32,319 bases of DNA, from contig NZ_JALEGG010000112.1 of the NCBI RefSeq assembly GCF_022763525.1, positions 1-32,319 on the forward strand, given 5' to 3'. The notes under the pieces were generated by a model. It was not told the DNA's origin, did no database searches, and saw nothing but the letters and a program-made list of their open reading frames with translations. Shown piece after piece: positions 8,928 to 17,578 of the stretch. This DNA is from Acidovorax sp. (GTDB lineage Bacteria > Pseudomonadota > Gammaproteobacteria > Burkholderiales > Burkholderiaceae_C). Both the position numbers and the translations under genes were made by a program. Positions within the stretch are counted from its first letter, which is position 1; each line of letters begins with the position of its first letter.

Positions 8928-9006
8928 GAACGGTGAAGCGCCTTGGCCCGCTATCATCCCATGGCACAGCCTGCTTTCGCAGCGGCCCCTTGGCTTTGTC
9001 TCATCC

Positions 9007-9555
9007 ATGCTCTACCAGATCGCTTCCTTCCTGCTCGACGTTGTTGGTGGCCTGCTCACGGGAGCCTGCCTGTTGCGCCTGTACATGCAGTGGCAACGGG
9101 TGCCGTTTGGCAACCCTGTCGGCGGACTGGTTTTTGCGCTGACAGACTGGCTCATCCTGCCGTTGCGCCGCGTGATTCCACCGGTGGGGCGGTGGGACAT
9201 TTCCAGCCTGGTTGCCGCCGTACTGATCCAGCTGGCGCAGTACTTGTTGCTGACGCTGATGCTGGGCGCCGCCTCGGCCTGGGCCTGGTTGCCCTGGCTG
9301 GCGCTGTTCGGCCTGGCCCGCGTGGCGGTGTCGGGGCTGATCGGCTTGTTGATCGTCCATGCCGTGATGTCGTGGGTGCAGGCACGTTCGCCGCTGGCGG
9401 ACGTGATCGCCCGGCTGTGCGAGCCCATCCTCCGCCCCTTTCGCCGCATCATCCCTTTGGTGGGGGGCATCGACCTGTCACCGCTGGCGGTGCTGGTGCT
9501 GCTGCAGGTGGTGATGATCGTGCTGGGCCATCTGCAGGCCAGCGTGATGCGATAG
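9007..9555 (+). CDS. YggT family integral membrane protein
   Basis: 182 aa. Two YggT repeats are visible, each with a hydrophobic segment, an R-x-R/I-I-P region (RRVIPPVGRWDISSLVAAVLI and RRIIPLVGGIDLSPLAVLVLL) and a following helix. About four to six membrane segments can be drawn. Family members have been linked to osmotic-shock tolerance and to membrane protein or cell-division functions, but no reaction is known. The start MLYQIASFLLDVVGGLL at 9007 is preferred over an upstream in-frame ATG because the family begins at this point. It stands alone on the plus strand, divergent from the LON-domain gene and convergent with accD. Confidence 0.88.
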   Translation: MLYQIASFLLDVVGGLLTGACLLRLYMQWQRVPFGNPVGGLVFALTDWLILPLRRVIPPVGRWDISSLVAAVLIQLAQYLLLTLMLGAASAWAWLPWLALFGLARVAVSGLIGLLIVHAVMSWVQARSPLADVIARLCEPILRPFRRIIPLVGGIDLSPLAVLVLLQVVMIVLGHLQASVMR

Positions 9556-9690
9556 CCCCCTGAGTCGCCTCGGTGCCTCCGCCAGAGGCGGCAGCTCTTC
9601 GGGCACGTCCAAGCCTGCGCAGGCAGGCTTGGCGCCGCGGCCCTCAGCCCCCCAAGGGGGACGGGGCCCTCGCGGCGGGGCGGCCCTTGC
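9556..9690 (+). repeat. GC-rich intergenic repeat, copy 1 (right of the YggT gene)
   Basis: It begins CCCCCTGAG immediately after the YggT stop and ends with GGGGGACGG, then GGCGGGGCGGCCCTTGC. The same blocks in the same order, reverse-complemented, occur at 10811-10893 on the other side of accD. This copy is about 50 nt longer and carries an extra hairpin (AAGCCTGC / GCAGGCTT). I recall similar blocks in other Comamonadaceae intergenic regions, but this has not been checked. Confidence 0.6.
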
Positions 9691-9762
9691 TTGCTCTCAC
9701 TGGCTCGGGCCGCGCCCAGTTTCAGCGGCCGCGTGCTGTGCGGCGGGCGAGCATAGTAAGCC

Positions 9763-9823
9763 TTGAAGGAAATATGCCTCTCGCGCTTATCTGGAAAGCG
9801 CTGAGAGCTATCAAAAAAGTAGC
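9763..9823 (-). repeat. 62-nt intergenic repeat, copy C
   Basis: Read on the minus strand it starts GCTACTTTTTTGATAGCTC, has AGCGCTTTCC and AAGCGCGAGAGGC in the middle and ends ATTTCCTTCAA. It therefore lines up with copy A at 3309-3370 along its whole length, in the opposite orientation. It lies between the YggT gene and accD. Confidence 0.7.
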
Positions 9824-9871
9824 AAATCTCTTGGGGTGGGCCTTGGCAGGGCCCTTCCCCCACGGGATGGC

Positions 9872-10744
9872 TTACATCACCGCATCAGCCGGCAGGCGCT
9901 GAAGCATGGCCAGGCTGCTGGCCACGGTGTTGCGCAACTCACGGCGGTCGCAGATGAAGTCCACGGCGCCCTTGGTTTGCAGGAATTCGGCACGCTGGAA
10001 GCCTTCGGGCAGGGTCACACGCACGGTGGATTCGATCACGCGGGGGCCGGCAAAGCCGATCAGGGCCTTGGGTTCGGCAATCACGATGTCGCCCACAAAG
10101 GCAAAGCCGGCGCTCACCCCGCCCATGGTCGGGTCGGTCAGCACGCTGATGTAGGGCAGGCCCTTCTTGGCCAAGCGGGTGAGGGCGGCGTTGGTCTTGG
10201 CCATCTGCATGAGTGACAGCAGGCCTTCCTGCATGCGCGCACCGCCTGTGGCGGTGAAGCAGATGAAGGGTACCTTCTGCTCGATGGCGGTTTCCACGCC
10301 GCGCACGAAGCGCTCGCCCACCACGGAACCCATGGACCCGCCCATGAAATCGAACTCGAAGCAGGCCGCAACCACGTTGATGCTCTTGACCGCGCCGCCC
10401 ATGACGATGAGCGCGTCGGTCTCACCGGTGTTCTCCAGGGCTTCCTTCAGGCGCTCGGGGTACTTGCGGCTGTCCTTGAACTTGAGGGCATCCACTGGCA
10501 GCACTTCCTGGCCGATCTCGTAGCGGCCTTCGGCGTCCAAAAAGGCATCGAGGCGCGCACGGGCGCCAATGCGGTGGTGGTGGCTGCAGTGGGGGCAGAC
10601 GTTCTGGTTGTGTTCCAGGTCGGCCTTGTAGAGCACCGTTTCGCAGCTCGGGCACTTGATCCACAGGCCTTCGGGCACCTGGCGGCGCTCGGTAGGGTCG
10701 GTTTGCTGGATCTTGGAGGGCAGAAGTTTTTCGAGCCAGGACAT
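9872..10744 (-). CDS. accD: acetyl-CoA carboxylase carboxyltransferase subunit beta
   Basis: 290 aa. With AccA it transfers the carboxyl group from biotin-carrier protein to acetyl-CoA, making malonyl-CoA for fatty acid synthesis. The N-terminal zinc ribbon has Cys31, Cys34, Cys50 and Cys53 (CPSC and CPHC). The carboxyltransferase core shows [27 protein letters not shown] and [16 protein letters not shown]. The start [12 protein letters not shown] follows an AGAGGAAA ribosome-binding site. It lies 161 nt after trpA, separated by a GC-rich repeat. The folC gene that often follows accD in proteobacteria is not here; the next gene is convergent. Confidence 0.97.
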   Translation of the reverse strand: MSWLEKLLPSKIQQTDPTERRQVPEGLWIKCPSCETVLYKADLEHNQNVCPHCSHHHRIGARARLDAFLDAEGRYEIGQEVLPVDALKFKDSRKYPERLKEALENTGETDALIVMGGAVKSINVVAACFEFDFMGGSMGSVVGERFVRGVETAIEQKVPFICFTATGGARMQEGLLSLMQMAKTNAALTRLAKKGLPYISVLTDPTMGGVSAGFAFVGDIVIAEPKALIGFAGPRVIESTVRVTLPEGFQRAEFLQTKGAVDFICDRRELRNTVASSLAMLQRLPADAVM

Positions 10745-10810
10745 GGTTTTCCTCTGTTTGAATGGGCCATTGGCGGCACGGCCTCGAATTGGCGCAGCCC
10801 AAGGGCCAGG

Positions 10811-10893
10811 GCTCCCGCGCAAGGGCCGCCCCGCCGTCCCCCTTCCCGCGCGGAGCGCGAGAGAAGGGAGAAGCGGCAAAGCCGCTCAGGGGG
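10811..10893 (-). repeat. GC-rich intergenic repeat, copy 2 (between trpA and accD)
   Basis: Read on the minus strand it begins CCCCCTGAGCGGC just after the trpA stop, contains a CTCTCGCGCTCCGCGCGGG hairpin region and ends GGGGGACGGCGGGGCGGCCC. It shares its start and end blocks with copy 1 at 9556-9690 in opposite orientation, so the two copies bracket accD. It may weaken or process the trpA-accD transcript, which is inference. Confidence 0.6.
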
Positions 10894-10905
10894 ACGCGTT
10901 TTATT

Positions 10906-11715
10906 TTACGCGTCCAGCGCCTTGCGGATGCCGCGCAGGAAGTCGATGGTCAGGGGCACCACCTTGGCGTGCTCCTGGTCTTCGATCAGCTGGATGATGC
11001 GGCTGCCGATGACCACGGCATCCGCCACCTTGCCGATGGCCTGCGCCGTCGCCGCGTCGCGGATGCCGAAGCCCACGCCCACCGGAATCTGGACGTGCTC
11101 GCGGATGCGGGGCAGCATCTGCTCCACGGCCGAGGTGTCAAGCGCGCCCGAGCCGGTCACGCCCTTGAGCGACACGTAGTAGACATAGCCGCTGGCCACG
11201 CGCGCCACCTGGGTCATGCGTTCATCCGTGCTGGTGGGGGCCAGCAGGAAGATCAGGTCCATGCCGTGCGCGCGCAGGCTGGCGGCGAAGGCTTCGCATT
11301 CCTCGGGCGGGTAGTCCACGATGAGCACGCCATCCACGCCGGCGGCAGCGCAGTCCTTCACAAAGGCGCCCTCGCCGTGGATCTGGTCGTAGCGCTCCAC
11401 GGGGTTGGCATAGCCCATCAGCACCACCGGCGTGGTGCTGTTGCGCTTGCGGAACTCGCGCACGTGGTCGAGCACCTGCACCATGCCCACGCCCAGGCTC
11501 AGGGCCTTTTCGCCCGCCTTCTGGATGACGGGCCCGTCGGCCATGGGGTCGGAGAAGGGCACGCCCAGTTCGATCACGTCGGCTCCCGCGTCGACCATGC
11601 CGTGCATGAGCGCTGGCGTGATGTCGGCAAACGGGAAGCCGGCCGTGACATAAGGAATCAGTGCCTTGCGGCCCTGGGCTTTCAGCTGTTCAAAAGTGGT
11701 CGCTATGCGGCTCAT
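10906..11715 (-). CDS. trpA: tryptophan synthase alpha chain
   Basis: 269 aa. It cleaves indole-3-glycerol phosphate to indole and glyceraldehyde-3-phosphate and passes indole to TrpB through a tunnel in the alpha2-beta2 complex. The catalytic Glu49 ([11 protein letters not shown]) and Asp60 (ADGP) fall at the classical positions. The TIM-barrel phosphate-binding region is visible ([28 protein letters not shown]). The ATG at 11715 overlaps the trpB stop as ATGA, so the two subunits are translationally coupled. Confidence 0.97.
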   Translation of the reverse strand: MSRIATTFEQLKAQGRKALIPYVTAGFPFADITPALMHGMVDAGADVIELGVPFSDPMADGPVIQKAGEKALSLGVGMVQVLDHVREFRKRNSTTPVVLMGYANPVERYDQIHGEGAFVKDCAAAGVDGVLIVDYPPEECEAFAASLRAHGMDLIFLLAPTSTDERMTQVARVASGYVYYVSLKGVTGSGALDTSAVEQMLPRIREHVQIPVGVGFGIRDAATAQAIGKVADAVVIGSRIIQLIEDQEHAKVVPLTIDFLRGIRKALDA

Positions 11716-12989
11716 GGCTTGGCGTCTCCTGGGGCGCCCTTGACAGTCAGACCGCGCATGGATGGGCGGTCGTAGAAATCCTCGCCCGACAGGTCGGCCA
11801 CGGTGCCGATGTCCTTGTCGCCTCGGCCCGAGAGGTTGACCAGGATGGATTGGTCCGGACGCATGGTCTTGCCCAGCTTCATGGCGTAGGCAAAGGCGTG
11901 GCTGGATTCCAGCGCGGGGATGATGCCTTCGGTGCGGCACAGGAAGTGAAAGGCGGCCAGCGCCTCCTGATCGGTGATACCGACGTACTCGGCGCGGCCG
12001 ATCTCCTGCAACCACGCGTGCTCGGGGCCCACGCCGGGGTAGTCCAGGCCCGCGCTGATGCTGTGCGTTTCGGTAATTTGCCCGTTGGCGTCCTGCAGGA
12101 TGAAGGTGCGGTTGCCGTGCAGCACGCCGCTGCTGCCGCGCTGCAGGCTGGCGGAATGCTTGCCGCTGTCAAGCCCTTCGCCTGCGGCCTCCACGCCGAT
12201 CAGGCGCGTTTTCTCGAATGGGATGTAGGGGTGGAAGATGCCCATGGCGTTGCTGCCGCCGCCCACGCATGCGATCACGGCGTCGGGCTGCTGGGCCGCA
12301 ATCTTCTGGTCCGCCAGCATGCTGGGCATCTGCTCGATGGCTTCCTTGCCAATCACGCTCTGGAAGTCGCGCACCATCATCGGGTAGGGATGTGGGCCGG
12401 CCACGGTGCCGATGATGTAGAAGGTGTTGTCCACATTGGCCACCCAGTCGCGCATGGCCTCGTTGAGCGCGTCTTTCAGCGTCTTGCTGCCCGACTCGAC
12501 CGGCACTACGGTGGCGCCCAGCAGCTTCATGCGGAACACGTTGGGGCTCTGGCGCTTGACGTCTTCGCTGCCCATGTAGACCACGCACTCCAGGCCGTAG
12601 CGCGCGCAGATGGTGGCCGTGGCCACGCCATGCTGGCCGGCGCCGGTCTCTGCGATCACGCGGGGCTTGCCCATGCGCTTGGCGAGCATGGCCTGGCCGA
12701 TCACGTTGTTGATCTTGTGAGCGCCGGTGTGGTTGAGGTCTTCGCGCTTGAGGTAGATCTGTGCGCCGCCCAGCTCGCGGCTGGTGCGGGCCGCGTGGTA
12801 CACGGGCGAAGGGCGGCCCACGAAATGCTTGAGCTCGTACTCGAATTCCGCGAGGAACTCGGGGTCGTTCTGGTAGCGGGCGTAGGCCTCGCGCAGCTGG
12901 GCAATCGCGTGGGTGAGGGTCTCACTCACGAAGCTGCCGCCATAGGGGCCGAAATGGCCCGAAGCATCAGGTTGCTGATAGGAATTCAT
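11712..12989 (-). CDS. trpB: tryptophan synthase beta chain
   Basis: 425 aa. This PLP enzyme condenses indole and serine to tryptophan. The PLP lysine is Lys92 in HTGAHKINN. The phosphate-binding glycine loop [10 protein letters not shown] and the substrate loop AETGAGQHG are present. I chose the ATG at 12989 ([18 protein letters not shown]) because the family begins at GxFGPYGG; a longer start (MHNLQRTR...) is possible but lies deeper in trpF. With this choice trpF and trpB overlap by 23 nt. The gene is followed by trpA with an ATGA overlap. Confidence 0.97.
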   Translation of the reverse strand: MNSYQQPDASGHFGPYGGSFVSETLTHAIAQLREAYARYQNDPEFLAEFEYELKHFVGRPSPVYHAARTSRELGGAQIYLKREDLNHTGAHKINNVIGQAMLAKRMGKPRVIAETGAGQHGVATATICARYGLECVVYMGSEDVKRQSPNVFRMKLLGATVVPVESGSKTLKDALNEAMRDWVANVDNTFYIIGTVAGPHPYPMMVRDFQSVIGKEAIEQMPSMLADQKIAAQQPDAVIACVGGGSNAMGIFHPYIPFEKTRLIGVEAAGEGLDSGKHSASLQRGSSGVLHGNRTFILQDANGQITETHSISAGLDYPGVGPEHAWLQEIGRAEYVGITDQEALAAFHFLCRTEGIIPALESSHAFAYAMKLGKTMRPDQSILVNLSGRGDKDIGTVADLSGEDFYDRPSMRGLTVKGAPGDAKP

Positions 12990-13740
12990 GCGGGTTCTTT
13001 GCAAGTTGTGCATCGGCCGCGCGCACGGCGGCAACGAAGCGTTGGATCTTGTCGGCGTCCTTGATGCCCTTGATGGGCTTGCCATCAGGGCCATCGGCTT
13101 CGACGCCGGAGCTCACATCAACCGCCAGCGTGGTGCAACGCGGGCGGACTTGCAAAATGCCATCGGTCACGTTTGCAGGCGTGAGTCCACCAGACAAAAC
13201 GAGGTGAGAGCTGACGCTTGGTGGAAGGAGTGACCAATTGAATGCCTTGCCGCCGCCGCCATAACCCTCGACATGGGCGTCGAGCAGGATGGCCTGGGCG
13301 TGGGAGTAATCGTGGGCGTATTTTACGAGGTCGAAGCGCGCCGCGCCGTCGCCCAGGGGAATTCGTGCTGCGCGCAGGAACAGCCGTGCGCCCTGGCTGG
13401 TGGCCGCGAGGCAATCTTGCGGAGATTCATCGCCATGGAATTGAGCGATGGCGCCCGGTACACGGGCGCAAGCTGCTATCACTTTGGACGCTTCTTCGTT
13501 GACGAAGAGCAGCACGGGCGTGACAAAGGGTGGCAGGCGCCGCGCCAGCTCGGCCGCGCGCTCCGGCGTTACGGCGCGGGGGCTGGGCGCGTAAAGCACA
13601 AACCCGACGGCATCGGCGCCTGCTGCCACGGCGGCGTCTACGTCCTGCTCGCGTGTCAGGCCGCAGATCTTGACGCGGGTGCGCGGAGCGGGGGGGGCTG
13701 AACTGCGTGAAGCCGGAAGCTTGGGGGCGGGTGTCGTCAT
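12967..13740 (-). CDS. trpF: phosphoribosylanthranilate isomerase
   Basis: 257 aa. It isomerises N-(5'-phosphoribosyl)anthranilate in the tryptophan pathway. The general base Cys26 is in VKICGLTR and the general acid aspartate is in [10 protein letters not shown] near the C-terminus. The conserved [11 protein letters not shown] and [10 protein letters not shown] are present. The start at 13740 is chosen for its ATGA overlap with the truA stop; an in-frame ATG 9 nt upstream is the alternative. The N-terminal 20 residues are a Pro/Ala/Ser extension before the barrel. The segment coding [11 protein letters not shown] (13462-13491) resembles half of an intergenic repeat found elsewhere in the window. 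Confidence 0.96.
   Translation of the reverse strand: MTTPAPKLPASRSSAPPAPRTRVKICGLTREQDVDAAVAAGADAVGFVLYAPSPRAVTPERAAELARRLPPFVTPVLLFVNEEASKVIAACARVPGAIAQFHGDESPQDCLAATSQGARLFLRAARIPLGDGAARFDLVKYAHDYSHAQAILLDAHVEGYGGGGKAFNWSLLPPSVSSHLVLSGGLTPANVTDGILQVRPRCTTLAVDVSSGVEADGPDGKPIKGIKDADKIQRFVAAVRAADAQLAKNPHEFLSAT
13462..13491 (-). repeat. half-copy of the 62-nt repeat inside trpF
   Basis: Read on the minus strand, this 30-nt segment matches the first 30 nt of the repeat copy at 20211-20273 at 23 of 30 positions without gaps, including AAAGTGATAGC and GCGC. It is in frame within trpF and the TrpF protein has normal length here. Chance resemblance cannot be excluded. Confidence 0.4.
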
Positions 13741-14615
13741 GGCAGCCAATCATACGCAGCCGTGCGCTGGGGCAAGCCCCAGGCGGCGTCGTAGACGGGG
13801 CCCTGGAAGTACAGCCCGTCCGGAGAGAACGTCGGGGCCGCAGCATCACGCGATTTGGCCGCGAGGACCTGTTGCACCCATTCCGGTGGCTGGCTGCCCT
13901 GGCCGACCGCGATCAGGCATCCCATGATGTTGCGAATCATGTGGTGCAGGAATGCGTTCGCCTGGAACTCAAAGCGCCAATAGCAGGGGCTCCAGCCCAG
14001 CTCTGGATGGGGCTCGCCCACGCCTCGACGCGTGATGTCGATGCGCTGCAATTGCTTGACCGGGGACTTCGCCTGGCAGGCAGAAGCGCGAAACGATGTG
14101 AAATCGTGCTCGCCCAGCAGATAGTCTGCGGCCCGGCGCATGGCCGCCTCGTCCAGCGGATGGAAAACCCAGCCCACGCGGCCGGCGTCCACGCTGGGGC
14201 GCACGGGGGATTGCAGCAGCACATACGCATAGCGGCGAGCCACAGCGCTGGCGCGGGCGTGAAACGCGTCGGGCACGGGCTGAGCCCATTGCACAGCGAT
14301 GTCGGTGGGGAGGAAGGTGTTGGTGCCCCGCACCCAGGATGCCGCGGGGCGCTGAAGCGGGGTGTCGAAGTGCACGACCTGCATCAGGCCATGCACACCG
14401 GCGTCGGTACGGCCCGCGCACAGCGTGCTCACAGGGTGCGTAGCAAAGCGGCCCAGGGCCGCTTCAAGCTTGTCTTGCACTGTGTTGCCAGACAGCTGGC
14501 TTTGCCAGCCGCTGTATGCCTGGCCGTTGTAGCTGACCCCCAGCGCCACCCGGGTCATGGGAGGGGCCGGGGTGAAGGCGTGGGATGCGCTGGAAGGACG
14601 ATGATCCGGCTGCAT
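13737..14615 (-). CDS. truA: tRNA pseudouridine(38-40) synthase
   Basis: 292 aa. It converts uridines 38-40 of the anticodon arm to pseudouridine. The catalytic aspartate is Asp71 in AGRTDAGVHG. The conserved LGVSYNGQAYSGWQ, TNTFLPTDIAV, HDFTSFRAS and FQANAFLHHMIRNIMG are all visible. The ATG at 14615 overlaps the fimV stop as TGATG, which supports it; an internal start at 14558 (MTRVALGVSYNG) would give the more usual N-terminus and cannot be ruled out. The gene sits between fimV and trpF with overlaps on both sides, a known arrangement in proteobacteria. Confidence 0.96.
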   Translation of the reverse strand: MQPDHRPSSASHAFTPAPPMTRVALGVSYNGQAYSGWQSQLSGNTVQDKLEAALGRFATHPVSTLCAGRTDAGVHGLMQVVHFDTPLQRPAASWVRGTNTFLPTDIAVQWAQPVPDAFHARASAVARRYAYVLLQSPVRPSVDAGRVGWVFHPLDEAAMRRAADYLLGEHDFTSFRASACQAKSPVKQLQRIDITRRGVGEPHPELGWSPCYWRFEFQANAFLHHMIRNIMGCLIAVGQGSQPPEWVQQVLAAKSRDAAAPTFSPDGLYFQGPVYDAAWGLPQRTAAYDWLP

Positions 14616-17350
14616 CAGCCCAGTTCAGCCAGCATGCGCTGGGCCCGGGTCTTGAGCGCCCCGCTGGATTCCGCCACCACTTCTTCGATCAAGGTGCGGG
14701 CGCCATCCGTGTCGCCGATGGCGTTGAACTCTTCCGCCAGTGCCAGCTTGGTTGCCAGCGGGTCGTCCTGCGCTGGCTCTGCCGCATCATCGGGCAGTTC
14801 GGGGGGCAGCACGGGTGCTGCCACGGCGGGTGCTGCCATGGGCTTGGAGGGGGCCGTGAGGTCCAGCGACAAGTCGCCCAGATCAAAGTCCATGGGGCCG
14901 GTATCCGCCGGCGCGCCCGCCAGCGGCATGGGGCCGGAAGGTGCCATCGTCAGATCATCGGCGCTTGGGAAGCTCAGGTCGGTCGCAGCCGGTGCGGGGG
15001 GCGCCAGCGGTGCAGCGGCAGGTGCCGCGCCGGCCCAGGCTGCCGGGGGTGTTGCAGAGGGCAGGTCGGGCAGGTCCAGCCCTGGGCGCAGCGTTGGTGG
15101 CTCGTCCTCGGCAGAAGCGCGGCGCGCGTCGCCAGCGCCCGCAGCCGCGGCGGCGGCAGCTGCCGCTGCAAACCCGCCAGCGGGTGCGGGAGCCACCGCC
15201 GGCGCGTCAGACAACGCGTCATCAGGCAAGTCCAGGTCCAGGTCCAGATCCAGGTCAGGGGGCAACGCTGCGGTGGCTGCCGCCGCCGTGCCAGCGCCTG
15301 CAAAGGTGCTGGGGAACCCGCCGGGAGGCAGTGAGGGAGATTCGTCCTCGCCCATGCCGGGTCGGCCACCGGGCTGGTACAGGCGGTTGTCGGGGTCCAG
15401 ATCCCGGCCCAGCTCCGCAATGCGGTTCCAGTCCGGGCCTTCGCCCTGCGTCAGCTTGAACACATCGCCCGCCACGGCTTCGAGGGCCTTGCGGTCCTGG
15501 CGCTTGGCATAAATTTCGCCCAGCTTCACGTGCACGGAAACCCGGGCGGGGTTGTGGCGGACGGCTTCCTTGAGGATTTCCTCCGCCTGCAGATCGCGGC
15601 CATAGGCCAGATACACATCCGCTTCCGCCACAGGGTCCACGTCGCCGCCCGCGTCCAGCTGGCTGGGCGAGTAGGCCATGGAGGAGCCCGTGGTCATTTC
15701 ACTGTTGGCCGTGTCCACGCGCTGCCCGCCACTGGCGCCGAAGAACGAGTCGGGCTGAATGCGGCTTTCCAGGAACGAGCTGTCGACACCGCCATTTTGC
15801 CGACGGCGCTGCACCACACGGTAGGCCCCATAACCCAGCAAGAGGGCCAGCAGGCCGCCACCGGCCAGCGGAAGAATCGGGTCATCCATCAGGCCCGAGA
15901 GGAACCCTGGCTCTTCCACGGGTGCAGGCGCGGGCATTGGCTTGGGCGCCGGACGCGCTGGTGCTGAGGCCACCGGCGCAGGCGCAGGTGCAGCGGCTGA
16001 AGCCGGCTCGGAGGCTGCTTCGGCGGGCGCGGCTGCAGCGGGTGCGCTGGCCGTATCACTGGTGGGAGCGGGCGCCGGTGTTTCGGGGGCCGCCGGGGCT
16101 GTGGGCGTCGCCGGCACGGCCGGGGCCTGTACCGCAACGCCTGCAGGGGCGCTGGCAGCGGCAGCCGGGGCTGCAGGCGCCGGGCTGCCGGGCGGGGCTG
16201 AAGCCGCACCGATCTTGTTCAGGTCGGTAATGTTCTTCGACAACTCCGCCATGCGGGTAGCGGCCTCGCTGGCTTGCTTGTCCTTGGCGAGCTGGTCTTC
16301 GGCCGCCTTCTGGCCCTTGACCGAGCCCTTGGACAGGGTGAGTTTGTCAGGGGCGGCAGTGGCGGGCTTCTTCTCGTCCACCCGGGCCTGCACCGTGCCG
16401 GATGCAGAACGCTCAGCCGCGGCAACCGCCGCGCTGGGGGCTGCGCCCGCCAACTTGCGACGGAATTCGTTGAAGTCACGCGCCTGGGCGGCCAGGATCT
16501 GGCGGGCCTCGGGGGCCGGTGTGGCCTGCGCCGCAGCCTCATCGGGCATCTGCAGCACGGCACCAGCGCGGAGGCGGTTGACGTTGCCCTGGATGAACGC
16601 GTCGGGGTTGGCGCGCATCATGGCGACCAGCATCTGGTCGAGCGATACGTTGGCAGGGCGATGCGCATTGGCGATCCGGCCGGCCGTGTCGCCCGCCTGG
16701 ACCTTGACTCCGTCGGCAGGGGCAGGGCGGGTGGTGGGGGCGGCCGATGGGCGCGGCGCAGGGGCTGTGGCTGGTGCCGCGGCCTGGCTGTCGCTGGAGC
16801 GAGGTGCGCGCACGGCGGGGGCTGGCGGCGCAGCGGGGGCGGAGATTTGCGGCGACGCCGTCACCGCGGGCGCCGTGCGGCGCATGGCTGGCGGGTCGAA
16901 CAGCATCGTGTAGCTGCGCACGATGCGGCCTGAGCCCCAGTTGGCGTCCAGGACGAGATCAAGGAAGGGATCATTCACCGGGCGATCGCTGGACAGGCGC
17001 AGTACGGCCGTGCCATCCGGACGCCGCTGCAGCTGGATCCGCAGGTTGTTGATCGCCGGGGTGTATTCCATGCCCTGGGCGCGGAAGACTTCCGGCGTGG
17101 CGGTGGTGGCCTTGAGGGTTTCTGCTTCTGCCGGGGTGATTTGGGGCAGGTCGATTTCGGCGCGCAAGGGTTCGCCCAAGGCAGACTGCACGGTAATGCG
17201 GCCCAGTGCCAGAGCCGAAGCGTCGGTTGCGTAAAAGCCGACCGATGCCACGGCCGCAGCCGCCAACGCAGAGAATTTCCAACGATGCATGTTTGCCAAC
17301 AGCTGATTAGGTTTGTGTGCGGCTCGGTCGAGCGGTACTTTTTTTCTCAT
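14615..17350 (-). CDS. fimV: FimV family type IV pilus/polar hub protein
   Basis: 911 aa from the ATG at 17350. A signal peptide is visible (FSALAAAAVASVGFYATDASA), then the conserved FimV N-terminal domain (LGRITVQSALGEPLRAEIDLPQI), a LysM-like peptidoglycan-binding segment (VQAGDTAGRIANAHR to AGAVLQMPDE), a long Ala/Pro-rich linker, and one membrane helix (LAGGGLLALLLGYGAYRVV). An acidic cytoplasmic part with TPR-like pieces (LAYGRDLQAEEILKEAVRHNP) and the C-terminal FimV motif (LALAEEFNAIGDTDGARTLIEEV) follow. In Pseudomonas FimV organises type IV pilus assembly and polar signalling. An ATG at 17290 directly before the signal peptide is an alternative start, but 17350 lies about 35 nt from the predicted transcription start. 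The gene lies between asd and truA. Confidence 0.93.
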   Translation of the reverse strand: MRKKVPLDRAAHKPNQLLANMHRWKFSALAAAAVASVGFYATDASALALGRITVQSALGEPLRAEIDLPQITPAEAETLKATTATPEVFRAQGMEYTPAINNLRIQLQRRPDGTAVLRLSSDRPVNDPFLDLVLDANWGSGRIVRSYTMLFDPPAMRRTAPAVTASPQISAPAAPPAPAVRAPRSSDSQAAAPATAPAPRPSAAPTTRPAPADGVKVQAGDTAGRIANAHRPANVSLDQMLVAMMRANPDAFIQGNVNRLRAGAVLQMPDEAAAQATPAPEARQILAAQARDFNEFRRKLAGAAPSAAVAAAERSASGTVQARVDEKKPATAAPDKLTLSKGSVKGQKAAEDQLAKDKQASEAATRMAELSKNITDLNKIGAASAPPGSPAPAAPAAAASAPAGVAVQAPAVPATPTAPAAPETPAPAPTSDTASAPAAAAPAEAASEPASAAAPAPAPVASAPARPAPKPMPAPAPVEEPGFLSGLMDDPILPLAGGGLLALLLGYGAYRVVQRRRQNGGVDSSFLESRIQPDSFFGASGGQRVDTANSEMTTGSSMAYSPSQLDAGGDVDPVAEADVYLAYGRDLQAEEILKEAVRHNPARVSVHVKLGEIYAKRQDRKALEAVAGDVFKLTQGEGPDWNRIAELGRDLDPDNRLYQPGGRPGMGEDESPSLPPGGFPSTFAGAGTAAAATAALPPDLDLDLDLDLPDDALSDAPAVAPAPAGGFAAAAAAAAAAGAGDARRASAEDEPPTLRPGLDLPDLPSATPPAAWAGAAPAAAPLAPPAPAATDLSFPSADDLTMAPSGPMPLAGAPADTGPMDFDLGDLSLDLTAPSKPMAAPAVAAPVLPPELPDDAAEPAQDDPLATKLALAEEFNAIGDTDGARTLIEEVVAESSGALKTRAQRMLAELG

Positions 17351-17390
17351 GGTCTGGTCCCGCCCCGGCGCGTGAAAATATGTAAAAAGC

Positions 17391-17419
17391 ACCATAGCAT
17401 CAATGTTTTGCACTGACAA
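17391..17419 (-). promoter_or_regulatory. sigma-70 promoter for fimV and the genes after it
   Basis: Read on the minus strand there is a -35 box TTGTCA (17419-17414), a 17-nt spacer and a -10 box TATGGT (17396-17391) with TG one base upstream (extended -10). It sits downstream of the asd terminator and upstream of both candidate fimV starts. This would drive fimV-truA-trpF-trpB-trpA and perhaps accD. It is a visual match only. Confidence 0.55.
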
Positions 17420-17530
17420 GCTGAGGTGCTGTAGAAGCTTTCAGCGTGGCATTCATGCCCCAAAGTGGTGCATCAACATGTTGCCAAATGCCAACGTGAC
17501 GTAACTGACTGTGTCAAGGTGTCGGGCGCA

Positions 17531-17565
17531 AAAAAGCGCGCACAGCCGGGCTGTGCGCGCTTTTT
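17531..17565 (-). terminator. Rho-independent terminator after asd
   Basis: A perfect 16-bp stem (17531-17546 with 17550-17565) encloses a 3-nt loop. The arms are AAAAAGCGCGCACAGC and its complement, so on the minus strand the hairpin ends in a T-run. It lies 13 nt beyond the asd stop. The A/T runs on both sides make it symmetric, so it could also stop plus-strand transcription. Confidence 0.85.
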
Positions 17566-17578
17566 AGAAGATGCCCGA

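Larger units (their letters stand above)
9556..9871. other. 316-nt convergent intergenic region with hairpins and repeats
   Basis: This region separates the ends of the YggT gene (plus) and accD (minus) and holds no convincing gene. It contains a GC-rich repeat (9556-9690) with several hairpins: an 8-bp stem at 9611-9618/9623-9630 with loop GCAG, and a CCCCCAAGGGGG palindrome further right. The reverse-oriented 62-nt repeat is at 9763-9823. No clear T-run follows the strong hairpins, so whether they end transcription is inference, although both converging genes need a stop here. Confidence 0.6.

Noticed and set aside
17459-17520. A possible second promoter or operator upstream of the fimV promoter
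   Set aside because: Words such as CAACATGTTG form a short palindrome, but no paired -35/-10 boxes or repeated operator could be supported.
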